NCBI GenBank assembly: GCA_002840765.1
Contig: PHCE01000007.1
Location: 124,001-188,000 of the forward strand
Source: Betaproteobacteria bacterium HGW-Betaproteobacteria-7
GTDB taxonomy: Bacteria > Pseudomonadota > Gammaproteobacteria > Burkholderiales > Rhodocyclaceae
Length of the DNA: 64,000 nt
Direction: 5' to 3'
The notes beneath the pieces were generated by a model. That model saw only the letters and a list, made by a program, of their open reading frames with translations. It made no database searches and was not told the DNA's origin. Below are positions 35,131-45,732 of the stretch, in pieces. Position numbers and translations under genes: made by a program. Position 1 is the stretch's first letter, and each line of letters opens with the position of its first letter.

Positions 35131-35134
<4 letters not shown>
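31931..35134 (+). CDS. hybrid sensor histidine kinase (HisKA-HATPase-REC-REC-HPt), probable CTG start
   Basis: A four-part phosphorelay kinase of about 1067 residues. Two membrane helices (about 22-48 and 240-262) bracket a helical periplasmic sensor domain; then HAMP, a coiled coil, HisKA with His351 in [11 protein letters not shown], HATPase ([25 protein letters not shown]), REC1 with Asp643, REC2 with Asp784 in [11 protein letters not shown], and an HPt domain with His932 in AHSFKGLSG. The first in-frame ATG (32027) would cut the first helix in half. A TAG stop at 31928 is followed at once by CTG at 31931 behind GGGAGG, so CTG initiation is likely. It heads a four-gene unit. Confidence 0.85.
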
Positions 35135-36234
<1,100 letters not shown>

Positions 36235-36241
36235 GAACACC

Positions 36242-37498
36242 ATGAAACTCCGCTGTCTGTGTGCCCTGTTGATCGCCTTTCCGCCGCTGGCGGCGGCCGT
36301 CGATTTCGATTGGTCCGGCTTCGCCACACTCGGCTATGCCATTTCCGACAAACCGTACCGCTATCAGCGCGTCATCGACGAAGGTGGCACCTTCACCCGC
36401 GACAGCGTCTTGGGCGGGCAGCTCGACGCACGCCTGACGCCCCGTCTGTCGGCAACCCTGCAGGCCCGCCTGGCGCCGTCGGCGGACAGCGATTCGGGCT
36501 GGGATCCGACGCTGGCCTGGGCCTTTCTTTCCTGGCGACCGGCCGATGATTTGATGCTGCGCGCCGGCAAGTTACGCATCCCCTTCATGCTCGATACCGA
36601 GAACCTCGATGTCGGGGTGACCTATCCCTATGCCCGCCTGCCGACCGAGGTTTACGCGACGGCGCCGACCAGCGACATCTACGGACTCATGCTGTCGCAA
36701 TCCTTGTGGAGCAACCTCGGTGAATGGGCAGTGGATGGCTACTACGGGCGTATCGGCACCCATCAGCGTGTCTATCTGCGCCGCGCCGCCGGCGAGCCGG
36801 AGGGCCGGGCCGGTTACGACTCGACGCGGATGAAAGGGGGCGGTCTGGTGGTCTCGCTGCGCCGTGACGACGACATCTATCGGCTCGGTCTTCACCGCAT
36901 TCGCACCGAGCGGCGCAAGGGCGATATCACCGCCGACTTTCCCTTCACCTCCTTGCCGCCGCCCTACCAGCCGGGCGAAGGTTTCTACGACCTGAGCAAT
37001 GCGCCGCAGACCAAGGCCTCGACCACCCGTATGCTGATCCTGGGCGCCTCGGTTGAACTGCCGGCCGCCTTCCGCTTGTCCGGCGAATACGTCCGCCTGC
37101 TCAATGACGGTGCCGTCAACGGCTGGAATCGCTGGGCCGCCTATGCGGCATTAAGCCGACGCAGTGGCGACTGGACTCCGTACGTGTACCTGGCCCGCAT
37201 GCAGTCCGGCAGCCAGGTGCTCAATTTGTACGACGCCGTCACGGACAACCGTGTCTCCATTCCCAGCCCCCTGGTCGACGCCAGTCAGCGGGCCGTCGGC
37301 GACATGTTGCTGGCCCACGACCAAGGCACGCTGGCGATTGGCACCTCGTATCGTCTGGGGGCCAATACCTTGCTCAAGGCCGAGTGGTCACAGACGCGCA
37401 CTTGGCGCGTGTCAGGCTTCATTGATCCGCCGGCCGGTGGGGACAGTGCGAATCAACGCATCAACGTGCTCTCCGTCTCCTGCAGTTTTACCTTCTGA
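36242..37498 (+). CDS. outer-membrane porin-like beta-barrel protein
   Basis: A 418-residue protein with a signal peptide (about 1-19, ending PLAAA) and a mature sequence opening DFDWSGFATLGYAIS, followed by alternating amphipathic strands (LDARLTPRLSATLQARLAP, LAWAFLSWRPADDLMLRAGK) and a terminal aromatic residue (CSFTF). This is the pattern of an outer-membrane channel with 14 or more strands. The ligand is unknown. It starts 7 bases after the HD-GYP gene, so it belongs to the same unit and may admit or sense the signal. Confidence 0.82.
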   Translation: MKLRCLCALLIAFPPLAAAVDFDWSGFATLGYAISDKPYRYQRVIDEGGTFTRDSVLGGQLDARLTPRLSATLQARLAPSADSDSGWDPTLAWAFLSWRPADDLMLRAGKLRIPFMLDTENLDVGVTYPYARLPTEVYATAPTSDIYGLMLSQSLWSNLGEWAVDGYYGRIGTHQRVYLRRAAGEPEGRAGYDSTRMKGGGLVVSLRRDDDIYRLGLHRIRTERRKGDITADFPFTSLPPPYQPGEGFYDLSNAPQTKASTTRMLILGASVELPAAFRLSGEYVRLLNDGAVNGWNRWAAYAALSRRSGDWTPYVYLARMQSGSQVLNLYDAVTDNRVSIPSPLVDASQRAVGDMLLAHDQGTLAIGTSYRLGANTLLKAEWSQTRTWRVSGFIDPPAGGDSANQRINVLSVSCSFTF

Positions 37499-37506
37499 AA
37501 CTGGCG

Positions 37507-37920
37507 ATGAAACGCCCTCAACTGCTCCTCGCCTTCCTCGCCTGCCTGGTGGCGGGGACAGCGCTGGCCCAGGAAATCGTCGTCTTTGCCCATCGCGGCA
37601 TGCCGAGAAGCGATGCCGTCACCCTCAAGCGCCTATACACCGGGCGCATCGTCTCGATCAACCAACTGGCGGCGCGACCGGTCAATCTCGTCGCCGGCCA
37701 CCCCGTGCGCGAGGCTTTCCTGGCCAAAATGCTCGCTCAGGATGAGCGCGAATACACCGCTTACTGGCTGGTCCGGCGCTATGTCGGCAAGGGGGCGCCG
37801 CCCGCCGAATTCGCTACTGTCGACGAACTGATCGCTTTTGTCGTCAGCACGCCGGGTGCTGTAGGCTATGCCCCGGCCAGCCAGTTGCCCGCCGGCAGCA
37901 ACATCATTTTTCGACCCTGA
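37507..37920 (+). CDS. small PstS-like periplasmic binding protein
   Basis: A 137-residue secreted protein with a signal peptide (about 1-21, ALAQ). The mature part resembles a single lobe of phosphate-binding PstS-like proteins: DAVTLKRLYTGRIVS, an LVAGHPVREAFLAKML segment, and FVVSTPGAVGYAPAS near the end, the region that in PstS precedes the C-terminal lobe. It is about half the size of a transport binding protein and no ABC permease is near, so a sensory role for the kinase operon is inferred. Confidence 0.78.
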   Translation: MKRPQLLLAFLACLVAGTALAQEIVVFAHRGMPRSDAVTLKRLYTGRIVSINQLAARPVNLVAGHPVREAFLAKMLAQDEREYTAYWLVRRYVGKGAPPAEFATVDELIAFVVSTPGAVGYAPASQLPAGSNIIFRP

Positions 37921-38132
37921 GGTGTGAGGGGGCTGGCAATTTTTTTTCGGAGTGGTAAGCTGAACCCGTGTCGAGATAAGCAGCGTGTCCCGACATGTAG
38001 TGGCAGTAAATGCTGCGTTGCAGGAGATTCTATGGCAGTTGTCGAAGGAAGATTTTCTTGAGATTACCGAGTAGTACTCCCTAACGGCGACAAGCCGAAT
38101 GCCCCGGTCGACAAGACAGGGGCGCAGCAAAC

Positions 38133-38160
38133 GAAGCCCATGCCTCAAAGCATGGGCTTC
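38133..38160. terminator. perfect 11-base hairpin in the 37921-38197 gap
   Basis: GAAGCCCATGC (38133-38143), loop CTCAAA, GCATGGGCTTC (38150-38160) is an exact stem. It lies between the convergent PstS-like gene and the Cys-cluster gene. No good T-run follows on either strand, so it may be a weak bidirectional terminator or a repeat. The remaining gap (37921-38132) shows no gene that I can support. Confidence 0.5.
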
Positions 38161-38197
38161 ACTCATTGTCAGTCCGGAAAATGCCCAGGTTCGCCAC

Positions 38198-38539
38198 TCA
38201 GGGCTGAACTTCGGCAGTGCAATCGCAGCCTTGGCCGGCAGCGATCCAGCGGGCAAGGCAGCGCCTGGCGAAACCCTGAAGAGCGGGCGGAACCCATAAA
38301 TGGCGATCGGGCTGGGTCATTAGTCCGCAGTGATAGCGAGTCTCGGCGGCTGACCATTCAAGGGCCGGACAAGGGCCGGCGGCGCGCCGGAAGCGAAGAC
38401 GGCCGGCCGGACAGGTTTCCAGCGCGCAGCAGACGCCACAGCCGGTGCACGGCTCGCCAACGGCCGGCTTGGCGGGCGCGCTGCGATGAAGATGAATGGT
38501 TTCGGTAGCCACGACGAATTCTGCCGGAAAAGCGTGCAC
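38198..38539 (-). CDS. short Cys-cluster protein, YkgJ-like metal-binding
   Basis: A 113-residue protein with GEPCTGCGVCC at residues 28-38 (cysteines 31, 34, 37, 38) and a further Cys43, then CPALEW, YHCG, a cysteine-containing helix and CDC near the C-terminus. The spacing resembles the zinc/iron-chelating YkgJ family more than a classical ferredoxin, although a 4Fe-4S site is possible. The start is GTG at 38539 or an in-frame GTG at 38512; no good ribosome site decides. It stands alone, convergent with the PstS-like gene. Confidence 0.7.
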   Translation of the reverse strand: MHAFPAEFVVATETIHLHRSAPAKPAVGEPCTGCGVCCALETCPAGRLRFRRAAGPCPALEWSAAETRYHCGLMTQPDRHLWVPPALQGFARRCLARWIAAGQGCDCTAEVQP

Positions 38540-38616
38540 CTTCAGGTGGCTTCTTCGATTGAACCAATCAACGGAGCCTGAGTCACAAACGAGTACCTTA
38601 TTTGACGGAGGTGTCG

Positions 38617-38742
38617 ATGAAGAAATTTCTGACAGTACTGTTTGCCGGCCTGTTCGCCCTTGGTAGCGTCAATGCGCTGGCCTGTGGCGACAAGGCGAAG
38701 GATGAAAAACAGATGAGTACGCCGGACAAGACCCGGACCTGA
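38617..38742 (+). CDS. 41-residue secreted peptide
   Basis: A very short gene with a strong GGAGG ribosome site 6 bases before the ATG and a terminator just after it. The product has a typical signal peptide (KKFLTVLFAGLFALGSVNA) cleaved after ALA, leaving about 18 mature residues that begin with Cys and are rich in Lys, Asp and Thr. The cysteine could be lipidated, although the ALAC box is not a standard lipobox. Function unknown. The combination of ribosome site, signal peptide and terminator makes it a real gene. Confidence 0.75.
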   Translation: MKKFLTVLFAGLFALGSVNALACGDKAKDEKQMSTPDKTRT

Positions 38743-38760
38743 CTCGCTTCGCGTGCATGC

Positions 38761-38786
38761 AAAAGGCAGCCTCGGCTGCCTTTTTT
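38761..38786. terminator. bidirectional terminator between the small peptide and M23 genes
   Basis: AAAAGGCAGC, loop CTCG, GCTGCCTTTTTT. The stem has A-runs on one side and T-runs on the other, so it can serve the plus-strand peptide gene and the minus-strand peptidase gene. Confidence 0.92.
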
Positions 38787-38796
38787 CGTGGACCGG

Positions 38797-39609
38797 TCAG
38801 CGCTGGCCGAGGAACAGTTCGGGATCTACCGGCGTGCCGTTGAGGATCACCGTCCAGTGCAGGTGGGCGCCGGTCGAGCGGCCGGTGGAACCGACGGCGC
38901 CAATCCGTTCGCCCTTGGCGACGTGCTGTCCGGCGCGCACGCCGATTTGCGACAGGTGCATGTAGGCGCTGATCAGGCCCTGGCCGTGATCGATGAAGAC
39001 CGTGTTGCCGTTGAAGAAGTAGTCGCCGATGTCGATCACCCGGCCGGCCGCCGGGGCGCGTACCGGGGCGCCGGCCGGCGCGGCGAAGTCGAGGCCGCTG
39101 TGCGGATTGCGCGGCAGGTCGTTGAAGATGCGGCGCAGGCCAAAGCGTGACGACAGGCGACCGTCGGCCGGGTGGGCGAAGGTGGTATCAGGGGGTATTG
39201 CTGAGAATTGCCGCTTGATCTGCTCGGTATGGGTCTTTTCGCGCTCGATGCGGACAAGGTCGGCCGGTTCTGGTTCGACCTTGCGCCGGTCCTTGATGGT
39301 CAGGCGTTGCTCCGGGTAATTCTTGATGCCGACCGGTACGCTCAGGCGGCGCTCGCCGGCTGGGTCGCTGACGGTGATCTCCAGCGGCGCCGGCAGGGTG
39401 TCGAGCGGGATGCCGAGCACGGCGAACCAGCGGCCGTTCTCGGCCACCACAGCCAGCGGCTGTTCGTTCCAGCGGGCGGCCGGCTGGTGGCTAGTGACCC
39501 CGCCGAGGTCAATGACCGCGACGCCGCCGGGCACGGGGAAATGGGTTGGCAGGGCGAGGGCGCCGCCGGTCAGTACCAGACCGAGCAGCAGGCCGAGCTT
39601 CTTCCTCAT
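38797..39609 (-). CDS. secreted M23 family peptidase
   Basis: A 270-residue periplasmic protein with a signal peptide (about 1-20), an N-terminal beta region (GGVAVIDLGGV, LSVPVGIKNYPEQRLTI) and a C-terminal M23 domain with SRFGLRRIFN, NPHSGLDFAAPAG (zinc His/Asp) and HLHWTVILNG (catalytic histidines). The motifs are intact, so an active murein endopeptidase is expected. ATG at 39609 overlaps the redoxin stop by 4 bases; the two and the zinc peptidase upstream form one operon. Confidence 0.92.
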   Translation of the reverse strand: MRKKLGLLLGLVLTGGALALPTHFPVPGGVAVIDLGGVTSHQPAARWNEQPLAVVAENGRWFAVLGIPLDTLPAPLEITVSDPAGERRLSVPVGIKNYPEQRLTIKDRRKVEPEPADLVRIEREKTHTEQIKRQFSAIPPDTTFAHPADGRLSSRFGLRRIFNDLPRNPHSGLDFAAPAGAPVRAPAAGRVIDIGDYFFNGNTVFIDHGQGLISAYMHLSQIGVRAGQHVAKGERIGAVGSTGRSTGAHLHWTVILNGTPVDPELFLGQR

Positions 39610-40157
39610 GCCTGGCTGGCCCACCACAAGCGCAGGCGCAGGCCGATCTCGCTGGTGTAGCCGATCGAGACAAAGCGGATGTTGCCGTCCGGAGCGATGA
39701 TGACGAAGCCGGGGACGCCGGGCAGGCCGTACTGCTTCATGAGGCTGCCGCGGGCATCGACGACGCTTGGCCAGGCGTAGCCGCGTTCGTTCATCAGGCG
39801 CTGGATGGCCGGCGCCTCGCCCGACTGGCTGACGATGCTGGTCACCGGCCAGTCCTCAGCCAGCGCCGTGACGTTGCCGGCTGTGGTCCGGCACACCGGA
39901 CACCATTCGGCCCAGAAATAGAGCAGCGTCGCCCGGTCAGCCTGTTCGCCGCGCCAGCCGGCAAGGCTGAAGGCGCTGCCATCGAGGCGCTGGGCGGTGA
40001 ATTCGGGCGCCAGGCCACGGGTTGTATCGCGCAACTGCCACATCTGGAAAGCGATGAAGGCGGCGAGGAAGATCGTTGCTTCCAGCAACCAGCGCCGCCA
40101 GCGGGGTTTCGCCTGGGCCGGCGGTGGCGGGCTGGACGGCCTGGCTGGTCCGCTCAA
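39606..40157 (-). CDS. membrane-anchored thioredoxin-like protein, TlpA/ScsD type
   Basis: A protein of about 183 residues with a proline-rich cytoplasmic tail, one membrane helix (about 25-41) and a periplasmic thioredoxin fold with the active site WCPVC (Cys86, Cys89) and the cis-proline in GVPGFVI. CPVC is typical of ScsD/TlpA-like reductants of periplasmic disulfides. A TTG at 40157 overlaps the stop of the upstream gene as TTGA and is preferred; an in-frame GTG at 40184 would add 9 residues. It is coupled to the M23 peptidase gene. Confidence 0.82.
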   Translation of the reverse strand: MSGPARPSSPPPPAQAKPRWRRWLLEATIFLAAFIAFQMWQLRDTTRGLAPEFTAQRLDGSAFSLAGWRGEQADRATLLYFWAEWCPVCRTTAGNVTALAEDWPVTSIVSQSGEAPAIQRLMNERGYAWPSVVDARGSLMKQYGLPGVPGFVIIAPDGNIRFVSIGYTSEIGLRLRLWWASQA

Positions 40158-41029
40158 AGCTGCTTCGCCTTGAAGGTGTTGCACTGGTTCATGTCGCCGG
40201 TTTCAAAGCCGCGCTTGAACCAGCGCATGCGCTGGGCGGAACTGCCGTGGGTGAAGCTTTCCGGCACGATGCGACCCTGCGTCTGCTGCTGCAGGCGGTC
40301 GTCGCCAATGGCCGAAGCGGCATTCAGGGCGGCTTCCAGATCACCTGGTTCGAGCACGCTCTTCATGGTGTCGGTGTGTTTGCCCCAGACGCCGGCCAGG
40401 CAGTCGGCCTGCAGCTCCATGCGCACCGAGAGGGCGTTGGCCTCGGCGGTACCGACGCGTTGCTTGCTGCGCTGTACCTGTTCGGCGATGCCGAGCAGGT
40501 TCTGCACATGGTGGCCGACCTCGTGAGCAATGACGTAGGCCTGGGCGAACTCGCCCGGTGCCTTGAAGCGGGTCTTCAGTTCGTCGAAGAACTCGAGGTC
40601 GATATAGACCTTCTGGTCGCCCGGGCAGTAGAACGGCCCCATCGCTGACTGGCCAGTGCCGCAGGCAGTCGGCGTGACACCGGAAAAAAGCACCAGCTTG
40701 GGTTCCTGGTATTGCTTGCCGTTGGCGCGGAAGGCCTGCTGCCAGGTGTCCTCGGTCGAGGCCAGCACCTGCGAGACGAAACGGGCGGTGGTGTCGTCGG
40801 CCGGCGGTCGGCTGGCCGGCGCGCTCTGCTCGATTGCCGGCAGGCCGCCGCCACTGAGCATGTTGAGTACGGTCAACGGGTTGATGCCGAGAAAATAGCT
40901 GGCGACCAGCGCGATGGCGATGGTGCCGATGCCCAGACGGCCGCCGCCGAGGCGCAGACCGCCCCGGCCGCCACCGCTGCCGCGGCGGTCTTCGAGATTG
41001 TCGCTCTCGCGGTGGTCGTCCATGCGCAT
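40154..41029 (-). CDS. neutral zinc metallopeptidase, YpfJ family
   Basis: A 291-residue protein with a charged, Gly/Arg-rich N-terminus, one membrane helix (about 32-52) and a peptidase domain. The zinc motif HEVGH is in YVIAHEVGHHVQNLLG; CGTGQSAMGPFYCP with two cysteines and ELQADCLAGVWG are family hallmarks. Substrate unknown. GAGGAG lies 7 bases before the ATG at 41029. It begins the peptidase-redoxin-M23 operon, and a few bases separate it from pyrF. Confidence 0.92.
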   Translation of the reverse strand: MRMDDHRESDNLEDRRGSGGGRGGLRLGGGRLGIGTIAIALVASYFLGINPLTVLNMLSGGGLPAIEQSAPASRPPADDTTARFVSQVLASTEDTWQQAFRANGKQYQEPKLVLFSGVTPTACGTGQSAMGPFYCPGDQKVYIDLEFFDELKTRFKAPGEFAQAYVIAHEVGHHVQNLLGIAEQVQRSKQRVGTAEANALSVRMELQADCLAGVWGKHTDTMKSVLEPGDLEAALNAASAIGDDRLQQQTQGRIVPESFTHGSSAQRMRWFKRGFETGDMNQCNTFKAKQL

Positions 41030-41040
41030 GATCGTGCTCC

Positions 41041-41853
41041 TCAGCGGTAGCGGTTGATGGCTTCGCGGGTTTCCTCGGCGACGCGGCGGGCGGCGGCGGT
41101 GAAATTCTCGTCGCGGCCGGCGTACAGAATGGCACGCGAGGAGTTGATCATCAAGCTGCTGGCGCTGGTTGTGCGACCGGCCGTGACGGTGGCCTCGATA
41201 TCGCCGCCCTGGGCACCGATGCCCGGCACCAGCAGCGGCATGTCGCCGACGATTTCGCGGACGCGGGCGATCTCGGCCGGGAAGGTGGCGCCGACGACCA
41301 GGCCGATCTGGCCGGTCGTGTTCCATTCGCCAGCGGCCAGGCGTGCCACCCGTTGGTAGAGCTTTTCGCCGCCAACGTCGAGGAACTGCAGGTCGGAACC
41401 GCCAGCGTTCGAGGTGCGGCAGAGCAGGATCACGCCCTTGTCCGGATAGGCGAGGTAAGGCTCGACCGAATCGCGGCCCATGTAAGGATTGACCGTCACC
41501 GCATCGGCCTGGAAGCGGCCGAAAGCCTCGACCGCGTACTGCTCGGCGGTCGAACCGATGTCGCCGCGCTTGGCGTCGAGGATCACCGGGATGCCCGGGT
41601 GCTTGTCGTGGATGTGGGCGATCAGCGCTTCCAGCTGATCCTCGGCACGGCGGGCGGCGAAATAGGCGATCTGCGGCTTGAAGGAACAGACCAGATCGGC
41701 TGTCGCATCGACGATGGCGGCGCAGAATTCGTAAATGGCGTTGTCGCGGCCCTTGAGGTGGGCGGGAAACTTGGCCGGATCGGGGTCGAGGCCGACGCAG
41801 AGCAGCGAGTCGTTCTTCTGCGCGGCGGCGGCGAGCATTTGGGTGAAGGTCAT
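41041..41853 (-). CDS. pyrF: orotidine 5'-phosphate decarboxylase (type 2)
   Basis: A 270-residue enzyme making UMP. It is of the type 2 subfamily: [14 protein letters not shown] near the start and the catalytic [12 protein letters not shown] segment with Lys/Asp, plus VVGATFP and [11 protein letters not shown] for phosphate binding. ATG at 41853 overlaps the stop of the DNA methyltransferase gene by 4 bases, an unusual partner for a pyrimidine gene. Confidence 0.96.
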   Translation of the reverse strand: MTFTQMLAAAAQKNDSLLCVGLDPDPAKFPAHLKGRDNAIYEFCAAIVDATADLVCSFKPQIAYFAARRAEDQLEALIAHIHDKHPGIPVILDAKRGDIGSTAEQYAVEAFGRFQADAVTVNPYMGRDSVEPYLAYPDKGVILLCRTSNAGGSDLQFLDVGGEKLYQRVARLAAGEWNTTGQIGLVVGATFPAEIARVREIVGDMPLLVPGIGAQGGDIEATVTAGRTTSASSLMINSSRAILYAGRDENFTAAARRVAEETREAINRYR

Positions 41854-43031
41854 GCAGCGTCCTTTTTCAGATCAGACGGTAAATAGCGGGAAAACTTGTC
41901 GGGCAGCAGGCAGGTTTGCAGGCTGCGCTGGGTGAACAGGAAGCGGCCGTCGCAGATGAAGCCGAGCTGCTGCCAGTCGACTTCCTTGTTCAGCATCATC
42001 GTGCATTCGATCAGGTCGCGCCGGGTGAGCCGAGGATTTTTCGTGAATAGCGCCAGCACCGAGCCGTCGAAGCTGTTGCAATCGTGCAGGAAGAAAGGCT
42101 CCGCCTTGCGCGTCCGGCCGTTGACATAGATACGCGGCAGTTCGTTGAGCGGACAGGCGCGGCCCCACTGCCACCAGTTACTTTCGTCGAACTTCTTGAC
42201 GCGGCGGGCGAGCAGTTCGGCCTTATGTTTTTTTAGATGTGCATGCTGGATGCCGTACAACATGCGCCGGGTTTCACCAGTGTCGACGGTCTTCGAGCAG
42301 ACGAACTCCATGTTGCCCTTGGCGTGCGTGAAGATGTGGTCGGCCCCGGAGACGGCGCCGACCTTGACGGTGAACACGTCGGCGAAGCGCACGCCATGGT
42401 CGTCGCGCAGGAACATCAACTGGCCGTCGACCTCGGTGAAGGTCCGGCCGTCAGCCATGCGCCGGTCGAAGCGGCCCTTCTCGAAACGGAAGATGGCGCA
42501 ATTTGGTGTGTGCGCACCGAAGACGCGGACGTCGCCGGTCTCGTAGAAATGCGTGATGCTGCCTTGCTGGTACAGCCAGGCATTCAACTTCTTGGCGGCG
42601 GTCAGCTTGATGAACTCGCGCGGCACGATGAAAATCAACTCGCCGCCTGGCTGCAGGTGGCAGATGGCCTTCTCGATGAAGAACAGGAACAGGTTGCTGC
42701 GCGCATCGAACAACTCGGAGCGGAGTTGCTGCTTGGTTTCCTCGGCCACATCCTGGAAACGGACGTAGGGCGGGTTGCCGATGATGGTGGCGAACTGTTC
42801 GCTCAGCGGATAGCTGAAGAAATCGCGGATTTCGGCGCCGGCCGGAGCGACGCGCGGGTCAATCTCGATACCGGTACAGTCGGCGCCGGCCTCCCGCAGG
42901 CGGCTGAAAAAGGCACCGTCGCCGGCCGAAGGCTCAAGCGTACGGCCGCCATTGCGCCGCAGGTCGAGCATGAAGTCGACGACGTTGGGTGGCGTGAAGA
43001 CCTGGCCGAGACGTTCGACGTTGAGCGCCAT
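41850..43031 (-). CDS. orphan N6-adenine DNA methyltransferase (TaqI/Eco57I-like)
   Basis: A 393-residue methyltransferase of the gamma/N12-type order: [11 protein letters not shown] (motif X), [11 protein letters not shown] (33-43, motif I), GIEIDPR (motif II), and NPPY (86-89, motif IV). FIVPREFI follows as motif VI/VII. The C-terminal half (about 200-390) has a target-recognition-like region with Trp, Lys and Cys residues. No restriction endonuclease is nearby, so it is an orphan. It is coupled to pyrF and to a small Cys-rich gene, which suggests a stable housekeeping position. Confidence 0.88.
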   Translation of the reverse strand: MALNVERLGQVFTPPNVVDFMLDLRRNGGRTLEPSAGDGAFFSRLREAGADCTGIEIDPRVAPAGAEIRDFFSYPLSEQFATIIGNPPYVRFQDVAEETKQQLRSELFDARSNLFLFFIEKAICHLQPGGELIFIVPREFIKLTAAKKLNAWLYQQGSITHFYETGDVRVFGAHTPNCAIFRFEKGRFDRRMADGRTFTEVDGQLMFLRDDHGVRFADVFTVKVGAVSGADHIFTHAKGNMEFVCSKTVDTGETRRMLYGIQHAHLKKHKAELLARRVKKFDESNWWQWGRACPLNELPRIYVNGRTRKAEPFFLHDCNSFDGSVLALFTKNPRLTRRDLIECTMMLNKEVDWQQLGFICDGRFLFTQRSLQTCLLPDKFSRYLPSDLKKDAA

Positions 43032-43032
43032 G

Positions 43033-43242
43033 TCAGTCCGGCTGGCTGGGCTTGGCCGCCGTTTTTTCGGCCGCTGCCTTTTCCCGTGCCTTCTTCTCCC
43101 AGTAGCGCTCGTTCTTGCTCTCGTCGACGAAACGGTAGCGGCCGGCGAGCTCGCAGCCCTTCATACCCGGATCGCATGGCAGGTTGTTGATCTTCGTGCA
43201 GCGATCCCCGACCTCGTGCGGACAGCCCCAGCTACCAGCCAT
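43033..43242 (-). CDS. 69-residue Cys-rich protein, unknown function
   Basis: A small soluble protein with four cysteines (7, 15, 23, 30) in its first half, arranged WGCPHEVGDRC and LPCDPGMKGC, suggesting a zinc site, then YRFVDESKNERYW and a charged Lys/Ala tail. It sits 1 base from both neighbours, between glnS and the methyltransferase, and is surely translated with them. Function unknown. Confidence 0.8.
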   Translation of the reverse strand: MAGSWGCPHEVGDRCTKINNLPCDPGMKGCELAGRYRFVDESKNERYWEKKAREKAAAEKTAAKPSQPD

Positions 43243-43243
43243 G

Positions 43244-45043
<1,800 letters not shown>

Positions 45044-45113
45044 GGTAGAACCTCTTGGCGGAATCGCGCTATTTTAACCGGCGACATCGCTCCAGCCGCT
45101 ACAATCCCCGCTT

Positions 45114-45521
45114 ATGTCCACCCTGCATAACCTGACTGCCGCCAATTTCCTCGCCGTCGGCGCTGGCGCCGCGCTCGGTGCCTGGGCGCGCTGGCTGCTC
45201 GGAGTGGCGCTTAACCCGCTGTTCATCGCCTTGCCGCTCGGCACGCTGGCGGCCAATGTCATCGGTGGCTATCTGGTTGGCGTGGCGGTCGGCGTCTTTC
45301 ACCTCAATTCCGGCCTGCCGGTGGCGCTCAAGCTGTTCGCCATCACCGGCTTTCTCGGTGGCCTGACCACCTTCTCGACCTTCTCCGCCGAAGTCGTCGA
45401 ACGCCTGCTGGCAGGCCAGCCTGCCCTGGCCATCGGCCTGGCCTCGGTGCATCTGGCCGGTTCGCTGACTGCGACCTACCTCGGGCTGCTGACTGTCGGC
45501 GCGACGAAAATCTGGGCTTAA
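45114..45521 (+). CDS. crcB: fluoride channel CrcB/Fluc
   Basis: A 135-residue membrane protein with four helices. GAALGAWARWLLG, GTLAANVIGGYLVG (with the pore Asn) and GFLGGLTTFSTFSAEVV are the Fluc signatures. It exports fluoride as a dual-topology dimer. I looked for a crcB riboswitch in the 70 bases upstream and saw none. A TACAAT hexamer at 45100 could be its -10 box. Confidence 0.95.
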   Translation: MSTLHNLTAANFLAVGAGAALGAWARWLLGVALNPLFIALPLGTLAANVIGGYLVGVAVGVFHLNSGLPVALKLFAITGFLGGLTTFSTFSAEVVERLLAGQPALAIGLASVHLAGSLTATYLGLLTVGATKIWA

Positions 45522-45540
45522 GCGGTCTTCTTCAGCAGCT

Positions 45541-45732
45541 TCAGGCGTTGCAGCCGTCGGCGTTGAGCACGGTGAGATCGGCACCCAGGGTCAGCAGTTC
45601 GTCCACGATCCCCAGGCGGCCTTCCTTGGCGGCGCGCATCAGCGGCGTGAAGCGGCCGTCAGGGCCGTTGGCGGAAAGCTGGTCACGGGCAAAGCCGTGT
45701 TGGTCGAGGAAGCTGGCGAGGATCGGGGTCAT
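45541..45732 (-). CDS. short ankyrin-repeat protein, probably truncated
   Basis: A 63-residue frame with about one and a half ankyrin repeats (GRFTPLMRAAKEGRLGIVDELLTLGADL followed by NADGCNA), quoted in parts. It stops just where the next repeat should begin. In the next frame the DNA immediately reads RLKLLKKTA and a stop, which looks like a natural C-terminus, so an internal deletion or frameshift is likely. Its ATG overlaps the stop of the SagB-like gene by 4 bases. It may be non-functional. Confidence 0.6.
   Translation of the reverse strand: MTPILASFLDQHGFARDQLSANGPDGRFTPLMRAAKEGRLGIVDELLTLGADLTVLNADGCNA

Noticed and set aside
37633..38256. Minus-strand frame of 207 codons across the PstS-like gene and the following gap
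   Set aside because: Half of it is antisense to a gene with a clear signal peptide; the remainder shows no family pattern or ribosome site.
45044..45113. Fluoride riboswitch upstream of crcB
   Set aside because: The 70-base gap has no recognisable crcB-motif stems or conserved bases.
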